Of a DNA stretch of 64,000 bases, positions 36,301 through 49,100 are shown piece after piece. The notes under the pieces are model-generated. The model had not been told where the DNA came from. It worked only from the letters and a program-made list of their open reading frames with translations, and did not search any database. Position 1 is the first letter of the stretch. Every line of letters starts with the position of its first letter. Position numbers and translations under genes: made by a program. Source of the stretch: Sipunculus nudus (lineage: Eukaryota; Annelida; Sipuncula; Golfingiida; Sipunculidae); contig CM049309.1 of assembly GCA_026874595.1 (NCBI GenBank), positions 678,501-742,500 of the forward strand, given 5' to 3'.

Positions 36301-36364
36301 TATGATAAAATTACGTATTTTATGAAATTTAAATTTAATATTTAAATACAGAAATAATTGAGCA

Positions 36365-36785
36365 TTGTTTTTTTCTGAAATTCAAATATTTGGGTGTTCC
36401 CCGTTCAATTCCGTTGCAGATAATGGTCTCTATGGCTCACAAAAATGTTTGGTCAATATGTTAAATGTAAGATAATTTGCATAAATTATATATGTATCCA
36501 TATTTTTTTATAATGAGGGTGCCAACACTGCCGCTTGAAATTGCACATTTTTCACTTATTTCAAATTCACATTTAAATAAGGTGTAATCAAAGGAAATAA
36601 TTGAGACAAACATTTACATTTTTCGAATTATTTTTGAAAAAAAATACCTGAAATTGCTAAGTTAAATTACCGTCTGTTAATTGACTCGCACGTCTCTTCG
36701 TATAAGTTCACAGGAAAAAAGAAGCCTTGGGCTCAACGGTGAAACAGAAGCACTCTCTTCATCCAGTTCTTCTTGAAAATGAGGA
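36365..36785 (+). repeat. diverged direct duplicate, copy 2
   Basis: Partner of 34250-34710. It is followed directly by the 105-bp tandem array. Confidence 0.6.
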
Positions 36786-37430
36786 TGAAGCGAAAGATGA
36801 AGGAATTTAAAAGGCAAGATTTATTATAACGAAGTATTGAGTGAAGACAAAATTAATGAAACAAGAGCTGAAAGCAATGAGAGGAACCGGGGAAGCGAAA
36901 GATGAAGGAATTTAAAAGGCAAGATTTATTATAACGAAGTATTGAGTGAAGACAAAATTAATGAAACAAGAACTGAAGCAATGAGGGGAACCGGGGAAGC
37001 GAAAGATGAAGGAATTAAAAAGGCAAGATTTATTATAACGAAGTATTGAGTGAAGACAAAATTAATGAAACAAGAGCTGAAAGCAATGAGAGGAACCGGG
37101 GAAGCGAAAGATGAAGGAATTTAAAAGGCAAGATTTATTATAACGAAGTATTGAGTGAAGACAAAATAAATGAAACAAGAGCTGAAAGCAATGAGAGGAA
37201 CCGGGGAATCGAAAGATGAAGGAATTTAAAAGGCAAGATTTATTATAACGAAGTATTGAGTGAAGACAAAATTAATGAAACAAGAGCTGAAAGCAATGAG
37301 AGGAACCGGGGAAGCGAAAGATGAAGGAATTTAAAAGGCAATATCTATTATAACGAAGTATTGAGTGAAGACAAAATTAATGAAACAAGAACTGAAAGCA
37401 ATGAGAGGAACCGGGGAAGGAAAGCAACAA
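36786..37430 (+). repeat. 105-bp tandem repeat, about 6 copies
   Basis: 'gcgaaagatgaaggaattta' recurs at about 36790, 36895, 37000, 37104 and onward. Copies are nearly identical, so the array is recent. It is purine-rich on the plus strand and leads into the polypurine block. Confidence 0.9.
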
Positions 37431-39715
37431 GGAATAAGGAGAAGTGGTAATGATACACGCATCTAAACAGAAGGGGAAATCGAGTATTAACACACGTAAG
37501 GTGAGAAAGAGAAAAAGGAGGAATAAATGATCAAGGCAAGGCAAATGAAAAGAAAACGAACATGAGAAAGAACGAGTCTAGCAGAATAATTAAGGCAAAT
37601 GAAAGAAAAACACAGAGAAACTTAAAAATGAATCAGGTCTCAGAATGAGAAAGAACTCATAGAACTGGGCACGGAAGAACAACAAAAAGAATACAGGGCA
37701 AAAAAAAAAGAAAAAAGTATCGTGAAGGAATTCAAGCAAAATAAAACAAGTTGGAAGTAAAGGCATGGAGGGAAGAAGGCAAGAAGACAAATGGGATGGG
37801 GAACAAGAAGGCAAGGAGATAGAAAACAAAAAGACAAAGAGGGTAAAAAGCGAAATGCAAAGAGGGATGAAAACAAGAAGACAAAGATGGAGGAAAGATA
37901 GAGGACAAAGAGGATAGAAAACAAACAGGCAAGGATGGAAGAAAACAAGTTGACAAAGAGGTTGGGAAGCCAGAAGGTAAGGAGAGAGGAAAGCAAGCAG
38001 ACAAAGGATGAGAAGCAAGAACACAAAGAGGGTAAGAAGCAAGAAGACAAAGAGGGTAAGGAGCAAGAAGACAAAGAGGGTAAGGAGCAAGAAGACAAAT
38101 AGGGCAAGGAGCAAGAAGACAAAGAGGGTAAGGAGCAAGAAGACAAAGAGGGTAAGGAGCAAGAAGACAAAGAGGGTAAGGAGCAAGAAGACAAAGACGC
38201 TGAGGAGCAAGAAGACAAAGACGCTGAGGAGCAAGAAGGCACAGACGGAGGAAAGATAGAAAAAAAGAGGATGGACAGGAAAAAGGACAATGAGGGTGAG
38301 AAGCAAGAAGACAAAGTGATGTAAAGCAAGGAAACAAGGTCGGAGAAAGCAGGAAGGCAAAGAGGGAGGAAATCGATAAGACAAAGAGGTGGGAAGCTAG
38401 CAGGCAAAGAGCCGGGTAAGCAAGAAGACAAATAGGATAAGAAGCAAGGAGGCAAAGAGGGATGAAAGCAAGAAGACAAGATGGTGGACGGCAAGAAGAC
38501 AAAACAAGAGGACAGCAGATAGAATAAAAGGGGTAAACGCAAAAAGGGAAAGAAGGAAGAAAACAGGAAAGACATAGAAGATAATGCAAAGAGGGAGGAA
38601 AGCAAGAGGACAATGAAGATGACAAGAAGAAGTCATAAAGGGAGGAAGGGCAGAAAATAAAAGAGGACTTGAAGCAATGGGAAATCAAAAAGACAAAGAG
38701 GATGAGAACAAGAAGGTAAAGAGGGTAGAAAGGTAGAAGGCAAAGGGGGGGGGGAGGAGGGAGGAAAGCAAGAAGGCTAGAAGGAGGAAAGCAAGAAGAC
38801 AAAGAGGAAAGCAAGGGAATGAGAATGAGAAGCTACAAGGTAAAGAGGGTGCGATTAGATTGCAAAGAGGATGGAAAGCAAGAAGACAAAGAAGGAGGAC
38901 ACTTAGAAGACAAGGTGTATGGAAATCAAGAAGGCAGGAGGAAGAAAAACAGGCAAGATATAGAATCTCAGAAGCAATAATGCAAAGAGGAAGGAAAGCA
39001 AGAAGACAATGAGGATGAAAAGTTGAAGTCATAAAGAGAGGAAAGGCAGGAAATAAAAGAGGACGAGAAGCAAGAAGGCAAGAATGTAGAAAAGCAAGAA
39101 GAGCAAGAAGGTGTGAAGCAAGGAAGCAAAGAGGGAGGAAAGCAAGAAGACAATGAGGATGACAAGAAGAAGTCAAAAAGGAAGGCATGGGAGGAAGAAA
39201 TCAAAAAGACAAAGAGGATGAGAAGCTAGAAGGCAAAGAGGATGTAAATCAAGAGGGCAAGGAGGGAAGGAGGGAGGGAAGCAAGAAGGCAAGAAGGAAG
39301 GATAGCTAGGACGCAAAGAGGGAGGAAAGCAAGTAGACAAGGTCGGAAGAATCAAGAAGGCAAAGAGGGTGAGACGCGAGAAGGTAAAGAGGAAGGAAAG
39401 CAAGAAGACAAAGAGGATCGACGGCAAGCAGACAAAAAGAGAGGAAAGCAAATAGACAAAGAGGGCTGGAAGCAAGAAGACAAGGAAGGGGAAACAAGAA
39501 AACAAGAAGGTGGGAAGCAATAATGCAGAGAGTGAGGAAAGCAAGAAGACAATGAGGATGACTAGAAGAAGTCAAATAGGGAGGAAAGGCAGAAATTAAA
39601 AGGAAGCAAGAAGACAAAGAGGATGGGAAATTACGTAGGCGAGGAGGGGGGATATCAAGAACATAGAAAAGGTAGGAAGCAAAAAGATAAGGAGGGAGGA
39701 ACGAAGAAGACAACG
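37431..39715 (+). repeat. 2.3-kb polypurine (GA-rich) degenerate tandem block
   Basis: Almost all plus-strand bases are purines, built of irregular units like 'gcaagaagacaaagaggg'. A regular 24-bp array (CAAGAAGACAAAGAGGGTAA plus GGAG) spans about 38020-38235. The minus strand is open for hundreds of codons in several frames as Ser/Leu/Cys/Pro/Phe repeats. These frames are composition artefacts and were not called as genes. Confidence 0.9.
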
Positions 39716-39759
39716 TTCTGGGTCTTACGGTCATGGATCGGGTCTTGTTAATGATAGCC

Positions 39760-40185
39760 TTTCCTCTATAATTCAGAAATATAGGTCACAGGGATCTACT
39801 TTTAATTTTCAAGAAAGGACCTAAATTTGCCTGATGTCTTATCCTTCCTGGACGTTGCGATGACAAATTGAGTCTTGTTTATGACAGACGATTGCTGTTG
39901 GAGTTTTCACGCAATATCCTGGTTCGTACTGGTCACAGCGACCCACTTTTCCTTTTTCACTGAGGACCTGTCAGAGTTGGACAGCAGGTAAAGTTTGAGG
40001 TTCCTGTGTTTTTTTTTTTGTTACGGCTTGTGCCTTGACTGGTGGATCGATTCTTAAGCTTTCCCTTTTATGATTAGATTTGTGCTTTGTTAACGGAAGA
40101 CCCAACAAAGGGGGGCGCAGAAACGGACTATGGACAAGGAGTGAGTGCTATAGATCCGATAACTTTCAGTCAGCTGAGACAAAAA
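39760..40185 (+). mobile_element. decayed pearl-like element fragment
   Basis: Diverged landmarks are present: 'aggtcacagggatctac', 'tttgtgctttgttaacgga', 'ggacaaggagtgagtgctat' and the right end TCAGTCAGCTGAGAC near 40170-40184. No clear left end. Confidence 0.5.
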
Positions 40186-40354
40186 GGAAGAAGAATAAAT
40201 ATGGATTAATTCGTTAAAATAAGGTAAGAAACTCACAAATATTAACCAAAATGGATCCAGTCAGAGATAAAAAGAACCTGGGAAGCAATGATTCAAAGAC
40301 ATGTTAAGAATGCACAGCTCGAATAAACAAGATTATGATTATCGAGGGGTACTA

Positions 40355-40813
40355 TCAAGCAAATATGTCGGAAATCAAATAATATTTTTTTTTTAACTTG
40401 AGGATAAACTCGCTTCTATTTAATTGAATCAATGCCGTATTATACCGTAAATGATGCAAAGGTTCATTGTTCACTGAAAAACCAAGGTCTAAATCAATTT
40501 GTCGAGCGGTAGAATCCTTGGTCGTGAGGTGATGCATGATAAAATATTGATAGTAATGGCTCTCGCAGATATTTTGAATTTCCCTTTCATTTATGTCTTT
40601 CGCATCAAAGATATGTGAGAAATATAACAATGCTTCAAAAATCATCTGTTTAGAATACTCTAATACTCGCTTTTTTATATATTCAAGCACATGTAAACAA
40701 AGATATAACATTTTTGGCAACAGTTTATGCCGTAAGTGAGCTTGTTTTAATTCTGACTGCGTTGATACTGGTGTGAAAGGCTTCTCTGTACATTTTGAAC
40801 TCTTTGTTAACAA
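40355..40813 (-). CDS. unassigned 152-codon ORF (hypothetical protein or exon)
   Basis: Family not recognised. The frame runs 152 codons in non-repetitive sequence with ordinary amino-acid composition. It is rich in Leu, His, Tyr and Lys and predicted largely helical, for example LLPKMLYLCLHVLEYIKKRV and NICESHYYQYFIMHHLTTKD. It ends in a stop at 40355. A possible acceptor (aaaatgtacag) lies near its 5' end at about 40790, so it could be the last exon of a gene reading leftward, a single-exon gene, or the remnant of a mobile element. No signal peptide or catalytic motif is visible. It lies between the polypurine block and the hAT-type MITE. Confidence 0.4.
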   Translation of the reverse strand: MLTKSSKCTEKPFTPVSTQSELKQAHLRHKLLPKMLYLCLHVLEYIKKRVLEYSKQMIFEALLYFSHIFDAKDINEREIQNICESHYYQYFIMHHLTTKDSTARQIDLDLGFSVNNEPLHHLRYNTALIQLNRSEFILKLKKKYYLISDIFA

Positions 40814-41523
40814 TTACAAATATTTAACACATTATTTGAGCAGGACTAATTATCAATAAATTCATAATCTGTCTGAGACCTTGGCCTGTATAAATATAAC
40901 AAATGTCATATTACAAATTCATGTGGTGTTGTAGATGAAAAAGATATAAGCAGTAATGCGCTTCTTGGGTCTCTCATTGTATGTAACCTTGAACTAAACT
41001 GTATGTGGATCTATAAATAATTAGGTGTACAGATACAGCATATCGGAGTTTTGTAGTGTGTTACATGCAGTCAACACCGGGGTAAATGTGGATAAACTGT
41101 TATTTTCTTTTATCTATTTTGTAAAAACAGCATGAATAGTAATCGGAAATTATAATATTATCGAATCTGTGTATAAGAAAGTTCGGCGCTTTCTGAACTT
41201 TGTCATATTTTACATGAATCCCGTACTGAGTGGCGAAAGAAAAGAAAGAAAAATCAAAGGACAAACGAAAGTACGAAATGAAGGAACAAAAATAAACATA
41301 TGAAAGAAAGAACAAGCAAAACAAGAATGAACGAACGAAAGAAAGAAAGACTGGAAGAAAGGGTGAACAAAATAATGAGAAACGAAAGTATGGACAGAAA
41401 AAAAGGAAGAAGACATAAAAGAACGAATAGGCAAACGAATAGAGACAGGATAGAATGAGAGAATTAGCAAATGAAAAGATCAGTAAATGAAGGAAGATGT
41501 AATGAAACAAATAGACGAGCAAC

Positions 41524-41555
<32 letters not shown>

Positions 41556-41710
41556 GATCGAAAGGGATGATCAATCGAACGAACAGACAATCGAAGTCAT
41601 CGTATCTGTCCAAATAACACCATGATGACTGACAAGACCACGCCGATGTATCTCGTATTTATTATATAAATGTGGGGAAAATTTTTGAAGAGATCATGAT
41701 TATATCTAAT
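40814..41710. repeat. intergenic with purine-rich run and (AAT)n
   Basis: 41230-41500 is a GAAAGAAC-type purine-rich run on the plus strand. An (AAT)n microsatellite lies at about 41523-41557. Minus-strand frames over this run are low-complexity (Phe/Ser) and were not called. Confidence 0.75.
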
Positions 41711-42198
41711 CAGTGATGTAAGCCTCAAGTCCGGACTTGGATTCGAGAACCGACCCTTGTCCATTTTTTTATGAACTCGGACCCGAGCATCATGGACTCG
41801 ACTTTGAGGTAAGGACTCGAGAAATCAGGCCGAATCCAATAGAAATAATCATTTATTATTAAGATGTATGCACATGTGCGAACTTCTAACAAAATATTAC
41901 AAAATAATAATATTATATATGCCAAGCTTTGATCAGCATCGGAAGCCATAAATGTAATTACCCATTACAATAAAAACGTGTGAATAACTTAAAATGTTCA
42001 TGATAATCTAACATTTCCGTTTTAATTGCCTTCTATGGATACTTTGTGTTGGACTCGGCCTCTAGTTACAAATGACTTGGACACGAAGAAGGTGGACTTG
42101 GACTCGATCCTCAAGGAGTCGGACTTGGACTGGACTCGGGTAGTCTGGACCCGGACTTGCACTTTGACTGGGAAGGTGTGGACTCGACTACATCACTT
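41711..42198. mobile_element. hAT-type MITE with GGACTCG-rich interior
   Basis: The ends are inverted (CAGTGATGTA at 41711 and TACATCACTT at 42189-42198, one terminal mismatch) and flanked by an 8-bp target duplication with one mismatch (TATCTAAT at 41703-41710, TATTTAAT at 42199-42206). The subterminal parts are rich in GGACTTGGACTCG-type motifs. At 488 bp with no ORF, it is a non-autonomous copy. Confidence 0.8.
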
Positions 42199-42206
42199 TA
42201 TTTAAT

Positions 42207-42903
42207 ATACTTAATGGGTTCTCTGGGTGCTTTATATTCCGACTCTAGCTATACGTCAGGCAAACATGTTCCCACGTAGGTTTATGATGTGAAAGTTTGG
42301 CGCGTCGCACAGTGACGGACAGTATATGAAAAAAAACTTTAATCTAACAACACACATCGATTATATTATTAATGATATCTAGAACCTGTGTCGGCACATG
42401 GCTCCTTTCTTATGCAGACCTCACAGCAGTTTTGACGGTGCCAACAGAAGTGCAGACAGCCTTTTACAAGTCGCACAGTCTCATGTTTTTGTGTACAAAA
42501 AAATGAAAAGAAATAAATTCATGTTTTTTTTAAATCATAAATGGGATCATTTACGCAAAATCTTTATCGAGATCTTTATAGTAAAATGTACAACAGGTCA
42601 ATATAATATTATTTAGAACACAATTGCTTGACCTGATTTAAAATATTCAACACAACTGGTCCATTTACGTTACCATTTATCGTTTATAGATGGCAGCACA
42701 TACTGGTGGAAATGCGCAGCAAAACCCTAAGTCAGCGCCTCCAATCGTGCATTACATGTACTAAGGCGTACAGAGATGGCCAACGGATTCAACGGATTCG
42801 GCCGAGATGTTCCGAGTGTTCCCGCCCATCGACTTGATCGCCACCTCTCGGGAGTCTCGATAAAACCCAATTCTATTTATATCATCAAAGGTAGTCCCTC
42901 AAA
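42207..42903 (+). promoter_or_regulatory. 5' flank and probable promoter region of the dehydrogenase gene
   Basis: About 42700-42880 is more GC-rich than the surroundings, with several CpGs and a TGCGCAGC sequence (42713-42720) that partly matches NRF-1-type sites. No TATA box in a convincing place. The transcription start cannot be fixed from sequence alone. Confidence 0.35.
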
Positions 42904-43156
42904 ATGGCATCCCTTGTGAGAAGCTTTCGGCACCTCCCACTTTTAAAACCACGAAAGTTTGGTGCTGCGGTGACGTCAAACTTCAGCACAGACCCAAAGC
43001 AGCCCAGCACACTGGTAGGTTTTGATGAAATAAAAAGTTTCATCGAAAGATGTATGGTTGCTGTCGGAACAACTCCGAGCCATGCTGCCGCCCTTGCCGA
43101 CAATCTCCGAGCAGCCGACTACAGGGGACACTTCAGTCACGGTCTGAACAGGCTAG
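42904..43156 (+). CDS. dehydrogenase exon 1
   Basis: 84 codons plus one base. It starts [14 protein letters not shown] and ends at the active-site region [10 protein letters not shown], donor CTAG|GTGAGA. The final G joins AC of exon 2 to make Asp. Confidence 0.93.
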
Positions 43157-46100
43157 GTGAGATAGTGACCATGTTAGCAAGTAACTTTAATTGTTGAAAA
43201 CTGTTGCCTTTTCTTTATTCTCTCTGTTAAGCATAGATTCAAAATTCTTAAAAGTAAAAAAAAAAGAAGTTTTTTTTTTACAGTTTTTTCATGTTTTTTG
43301 CCATTTTGTTTACAATTATTTTTAATTCTAGTCTCATTTATAGGCTTAATTTTATCTAATCAGTATAACGACAATTAGACAAAAAACAGTAGGAACAGAC
43401 AACCCTCTCAATTCATTTATGAAAAAAAAAAAATGCAATTATGTTTGCTCTTCATTTTAGGATTTTTAATATGCTGTTTTAAATTAAATGTAATAATGAT
43501 TAAATCATTTACTGTAAACTACTGAAATAAATTTTTGTGGGTTTTTTTACTTGTTGATGTTGTATTCAGGCTTAGAGTAATCTGGAAATTTATATAATAT
43601 TTAAAAAATAATAATAATAATATATGTATATATATATATGTCACAAACATAAAATTGTTTCAATTAACCTTCGGCTCAGTCTGGATCAAATTGACAATTT
43701 GAGCTGGATTTATTTTTCAGACATGTATGTAGCAGACTTCAAAACTGTATCAACAATTTGAGCTGGATTTATTTTTCAGACATGTATGTAGCAGACTTCA
43801 AAACTGTATCAACAATTTGAGCTGGATTTATTTTTCAGACATGTATGTAGCAGACTTCAAAACTGTATCAACAATTTGAGCTGGATTTATTTTTCAGACA
43901 TGTATGTAGCAGACTTCAAAACTGTATCAACAATTTGAGCTGGATTTATTTTTCAGACATGTATGTAGCAGACTTCAAAACTGTATCAACAATTTGAGCT
44001 GGATTTATTTTTCAGACATGTATGTAGCAGACTTCAAAACTGTATCAACAATTTGAGCTTGATTTATTTTTCAGACATGTATGTAGCAGACATCAAAACT
44101 GTATCAACAATTTGAGCTGGATTTATTTTTCAGACATGTATGTAGCAGACTTCAAAACTGTATCAACAATTTGAGCTGGATTTATTTTTCAGACATGTAT
44201 GTAGCAGACTTCAAAACTGTATCAACAATTTGAGCTTGATTTATTTTTCAGACATGTATGTAGCAGACTTCAAAACTGTATCAACAATTTGAGCTTGATT
44301 TATTTTTCAGACATGTATGTAGCAGACATCAAAACTGTATCAACAATTTGAGCTGGATTTATTTTTCAGACATGTATGTAGCAGACTTCAAAACTGTATC
44401 AACAATTTGAGCTGGATTTATTTTTCAGACATGTATGTAGCAGACATCAAAACTGTATCAACAATTTGAGCTGGATTTATTTTTCAGACATGTATGTAGC
44501 AGACTTCAAAACTGTATCAACAATTTGAGCTGGATTTATTTTTCAGACATGTATGTAGCAGACATCAAAACTGTATCAACAATTTGAGCTGGATTTATTT
44601 TTCAGACATGTATGTAGCAGACTTCAAAACTGTATCAACAATTTGAGCTGGATTTATTTTTCAGACATGTATGTAGCAGACATCAAAACTGTATCAACAA
44701 TTTGAGCTGGATTTATTTTTCAGACATGTATGTAGCAGACTTCAAAACTGTATCAACAATTTGAGCTGGATTTATTTTTCAGACGTGTATGTAGCAGACA
44801 TCAAAACTGTATCAACAATTTGAGCTGGATTTATTTTTCAGACATGTATGTAGCAGACTTCAAAACTGTATCAACAATTTGAGCTGGATTTATTTTTCAG
44901 ACATGTATGTAGCAGACTTCAAAACTGTATCAACAATTTGAGCTGGATTTATTTTTCAGACATGTATGTAGCAGACATCAAAACTGTATCAACAATTTGA
45001 GCTGGATTTATTTTTCAGACATGTATGTAGCAGACATCAAAACTGTATCAACAATTTGAGCTGGATTTATTTTTCAGACATGTATGTAGCAGACTTCAAA
45101 ACTGTATCAACAATTTGAGCTGGATTTATTTTTCAGACATGTATGTAGCAGACTTCAAAACTGTATCAACAATTTGAGCTGGATTTATTTTTCAGACATG
45201 TATGTAGCAGACTTCAAAACTGTATCAACAATTTGAGCTGGATTTATTTTTCAGACATGTATGTAGCAGACTTCAAAACTGTATCAACAATTTGAGCTGG
45301 ATTTATTTTTCAGACATGTATGTAGCAGACTTCAAAACTGTATCAACAATTTGAGCTGGATTTATTTTTCAGACATGTATGTAGCAGACTTCAAAACTGT
45401 ATCAACAATTTGAGCTGGATTTATTTTTCAGACATGTATGTAGCAGACTTCAAAACTGTATCAACAATTTGAGCTGGATTTATTTTTCAGACATGTATGT
45501 AGCAGACTTCAAAACTGTATCAACAATTTGAGCTGGATTTATTTTTCAGACATGTATGTAGCAGACTTCAAAACTGTATCAACAATTTGAGCTGGATTTA
45601 TTTTTCAGACATGTATGTAGCAGACTTCAAAACTGTATCAACAATTTGAGCTGGATTTATTTTTCAGACATGTATGTAGCAGACTTCAAAACTGTATCAA
45701 CAATTTGAGCTGGATTTATTTTTCAGACATGTATGTAGCAGACTTCAAAACTGTATCAACAATTTGAGCTGGATTTATTTTTCAGACATGTATGTAGCAG
45801 ACTTCAAAACTGTATCAACAATTTGAGCTGGATTTATTTTTCAGACATGTATGTAGCAGACTTCAAAACTGTATCAACAATTTGAGCTGGATTTATTTTT
45901 CAGACATGTATGTAGCAGACTTCAAAACTGTATCAACAATTTGAGCTGGATTTATTTTTCAGACATGTATGTAGCAGACTTCAAAACTGTATCAACAATT
46001 TGAGCTGGATTTATTTTTCAGACATGTATGTAGCAGACTTCAAAACTGTATCAACAATTTGAGCTGGATTTATTTTTCAGACATGTATGTAGCAGACTTC

Positions 46101-49100
46101 AAAACTGTATCAACAATTTGAGCTGGATTTATTTTTCAGACATGTATGTAGCAGACTTCAAAACTGTATCAACAATTTGAGCTGGATTTATTTTTCAGAC
46201 ATGTATGTAGCAGACTTCAAAACTGTATCAACAATTTGAGCTGGATTTATTTTTCAGACATGTATGTAGCAGACTTCAAAACTGTATCAACAATTTGAGC
46301 TGGATTTATTTTTCAGACATGTATGTAGCAGACTTCAAAACTGTATCAACAATTTGAGCTGGATTTATTTTTCAGACATGTATGTAGCAGACTTCAAAAC
46401 TGTATCAACAATTTGAGCTGGATTTATTTTTCAGACATGTATGTAGCAGACTTCAAAACTGTATCAACAATTTGAGCTGGATTTATTTTTCAGACATGTA
46501 TGTAGCAGACTTCAAAACTGTATCAACAATTTGAGCTGGATTTATTTTTCAGACATGTATGTAGCAGACTTCAAAACTGTATCAACAATTTGAGCTGGAT
46601 TTATTTTTCAGACATGTATGTAGCAGACTTCAAAACTGTATCAACAATTTGAGCTGGATTTATTTTTCAGACATGTATGTAGCAGACTTCAAAACTGTAT
46701 CAACAATTTGAGCTGGATTTATTTTTCAGACATGTATGTAGCAGACTTCAAAACTGTATCAACAATTTGAGCTGGATTTATTTTTCAGACATGTATGTAG
46801 CAGACTTCAAAACTGTATCAACAATTTGAGCTGGATTTATTTTTCAGACATGTATGTAGCAGACTACAAAACTGTATCAACAATTTGAGCTTGATTTATT
46901 TTTCAGACATGTATGTAGCAGACTTCAAAACTGTATCAACAATTTGAGCTGGATTTATTTTTCAGACATGTATGTAGCAGACTTCAAAACTGTATCAACA
47001 ATTTGAGCTTGATTTATTTTTCAGACATGTATGTAGCAGACTACAAAACTGTATCAACAATTTGAGCTTGATTTATTTTTCAGACATGTATGTAGCAGAC
47101 TTCAAAACTGTATCAACAATTTGAGCTTGATTTATTTTTCAAACATGTATGTAGCAGACTTCAAAACTGTATCAACAATTTGAGCTTGATTTATTTTTCA
47201 AACATGTATGTAGCAGACTTCAAAACTGTATCAACAATTTGAGCTTGATTTATTTTTCAAACATGTATGTAGCAGACTTCAAAACTGTATCAACAATTTG
47301 AGCTTGATTTATTTTCCAGACATGTATGTAGCAGACTTCAAAACTGTATCAACAATTTGAGCTTGATTTATTTTTCAAACATGTATGTAGCAGACTTCAA
47401 AACTGTATCAACAATTTGAGCTTGATTTATTTTCCAGACATGTATGTAGCAGACTTCAAAACTGTATCAACAATTTGAGCTTGATTTATTTTCCAGACAT
47501 GTATGTAGCAGACTTCAAAACTGTATCAACAATTTGAGCTGGATTTATTTTTCAGACATGTATGTAGCAGACTTCAAAACTGTATCTACAATTTGAGCTG
47601 GATTTATTTTCCAGACATGTATGTAGCAGACTTCAAAACTGTATCAACAATTTGAGCTTGATTTATTTTCCAGACATGTATGTAGCAGACTTCAAAACTG
47701 TATCAACAATTTGAGCTGGATTTATTTTTCAGACATGTATGTAGCAGACTTCAAAACTGTATCAACAATTTGAGCTTGATTTATTTTTCAGACATGTATG
47801 TAGCAGACTTCAAAACTGTATCAACAATTTGAGCTTGATTTATTTTCCAGACATGTATGTAGCAGACTTCAAAACTGTATCAACAATTTGAGCTGGATTT
47901 ATTTTTCAGACATGTATGTAGCAGAGGTAATTTTTTTCAAACATGTAGGTGGCAGACATTGTATCAACAATTTGAGCTGGATTTATTTTTCAGACATGTA
48001 TGTAGCAGACTTCAAAACTGTATCAACCATTTGAGCTGGATTTATTTTTCAGACATGTATGTAGCAGACTTCAAAACTGTATCAACAATTTGAGCTTGAT
48101 TTATTTTCCAGACATGTATGTAGCAGACTTCAAAACTGTATCAACAATTTGAGCTGGATTTATTTTTCAGACATGTATGTAGCAGAGGTAATTTTTTTCA
48201 AACATGTAGGTGGCAGACATTGTATCAACAATTTGAGCTGGATTTATTTTTCAGACATGTATGTAGCAGACTTCAAAACTGTATCAACAATTTGAGCTTG
48301 ATTTATTTTTCAGACATGTATGTAGCAGACTTCAAAACTGTATCAACAATTTGAGCTTGATTTATTTTCCAGACATGTATGTAGCAGACTTCAAAACTGT
48401 ATCAACAATTTGAGCTGGATTTATTTTTCAGACATGTATGTAGCAGAGGTAATTGTTTTCAAACATGTAGGTGGCAGACATTGTATCAACAATTTGAGCT
48501 GGATTTATTTTTCAGACATGTATGTAGCAGACTTCAAAACTGTATCAACCATTTGAGCTGGATTTATTTTTCAGACATGTATGTAGCAGACTTCAAAACT
48601 GTATCAACAATTTGAGCTGGATTTATTTTTCAGACATGTATGTAGCAGACATTGTATCATTAATTTGAGCTTGATTTATTTTCCAGACATGTATGTAGCA
48701 GACATTGTATCAACAATTTGAGCTGGATTTATTTTTCAGACATGTATGTAGCAGACTTCAAAACTGTATCAACAATTTGAGCTGGATTTATTTTCCAGAC
48801 ATGTATGTAGCAGACTTCAAAACTGTATCAACAATTTGAGCTGGATTTATTTTTCAGACATGTATGTAGCAGACTTCAAAACTGTATCAACAATTTGAGC
48901 TGGATTTATTTTTCAGACATGTATGTAGCAGACTTCAAAACTGTATCAACAATTTGAGCTGGATTTATTTTTCAGACATGTATGTAGCAGACTTCAAAAC
49001 TGTATCAACAATTTGAGCTGGATTTATTTTTCAGACATGTATGTAGCAGACTTCAAAACTGTATCAACAATTTGAGCTTGATTTATTTTTCAGACATGTA

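Noticed and set aside
37590-39734. Several minus-strand frames of 120-360 codons rich in Ser/Leu/Cys/Pro/Phe
   Set aside because: By-products of the polypyrimidine strand; overlapping frames are all open, with no domain and no splice support.
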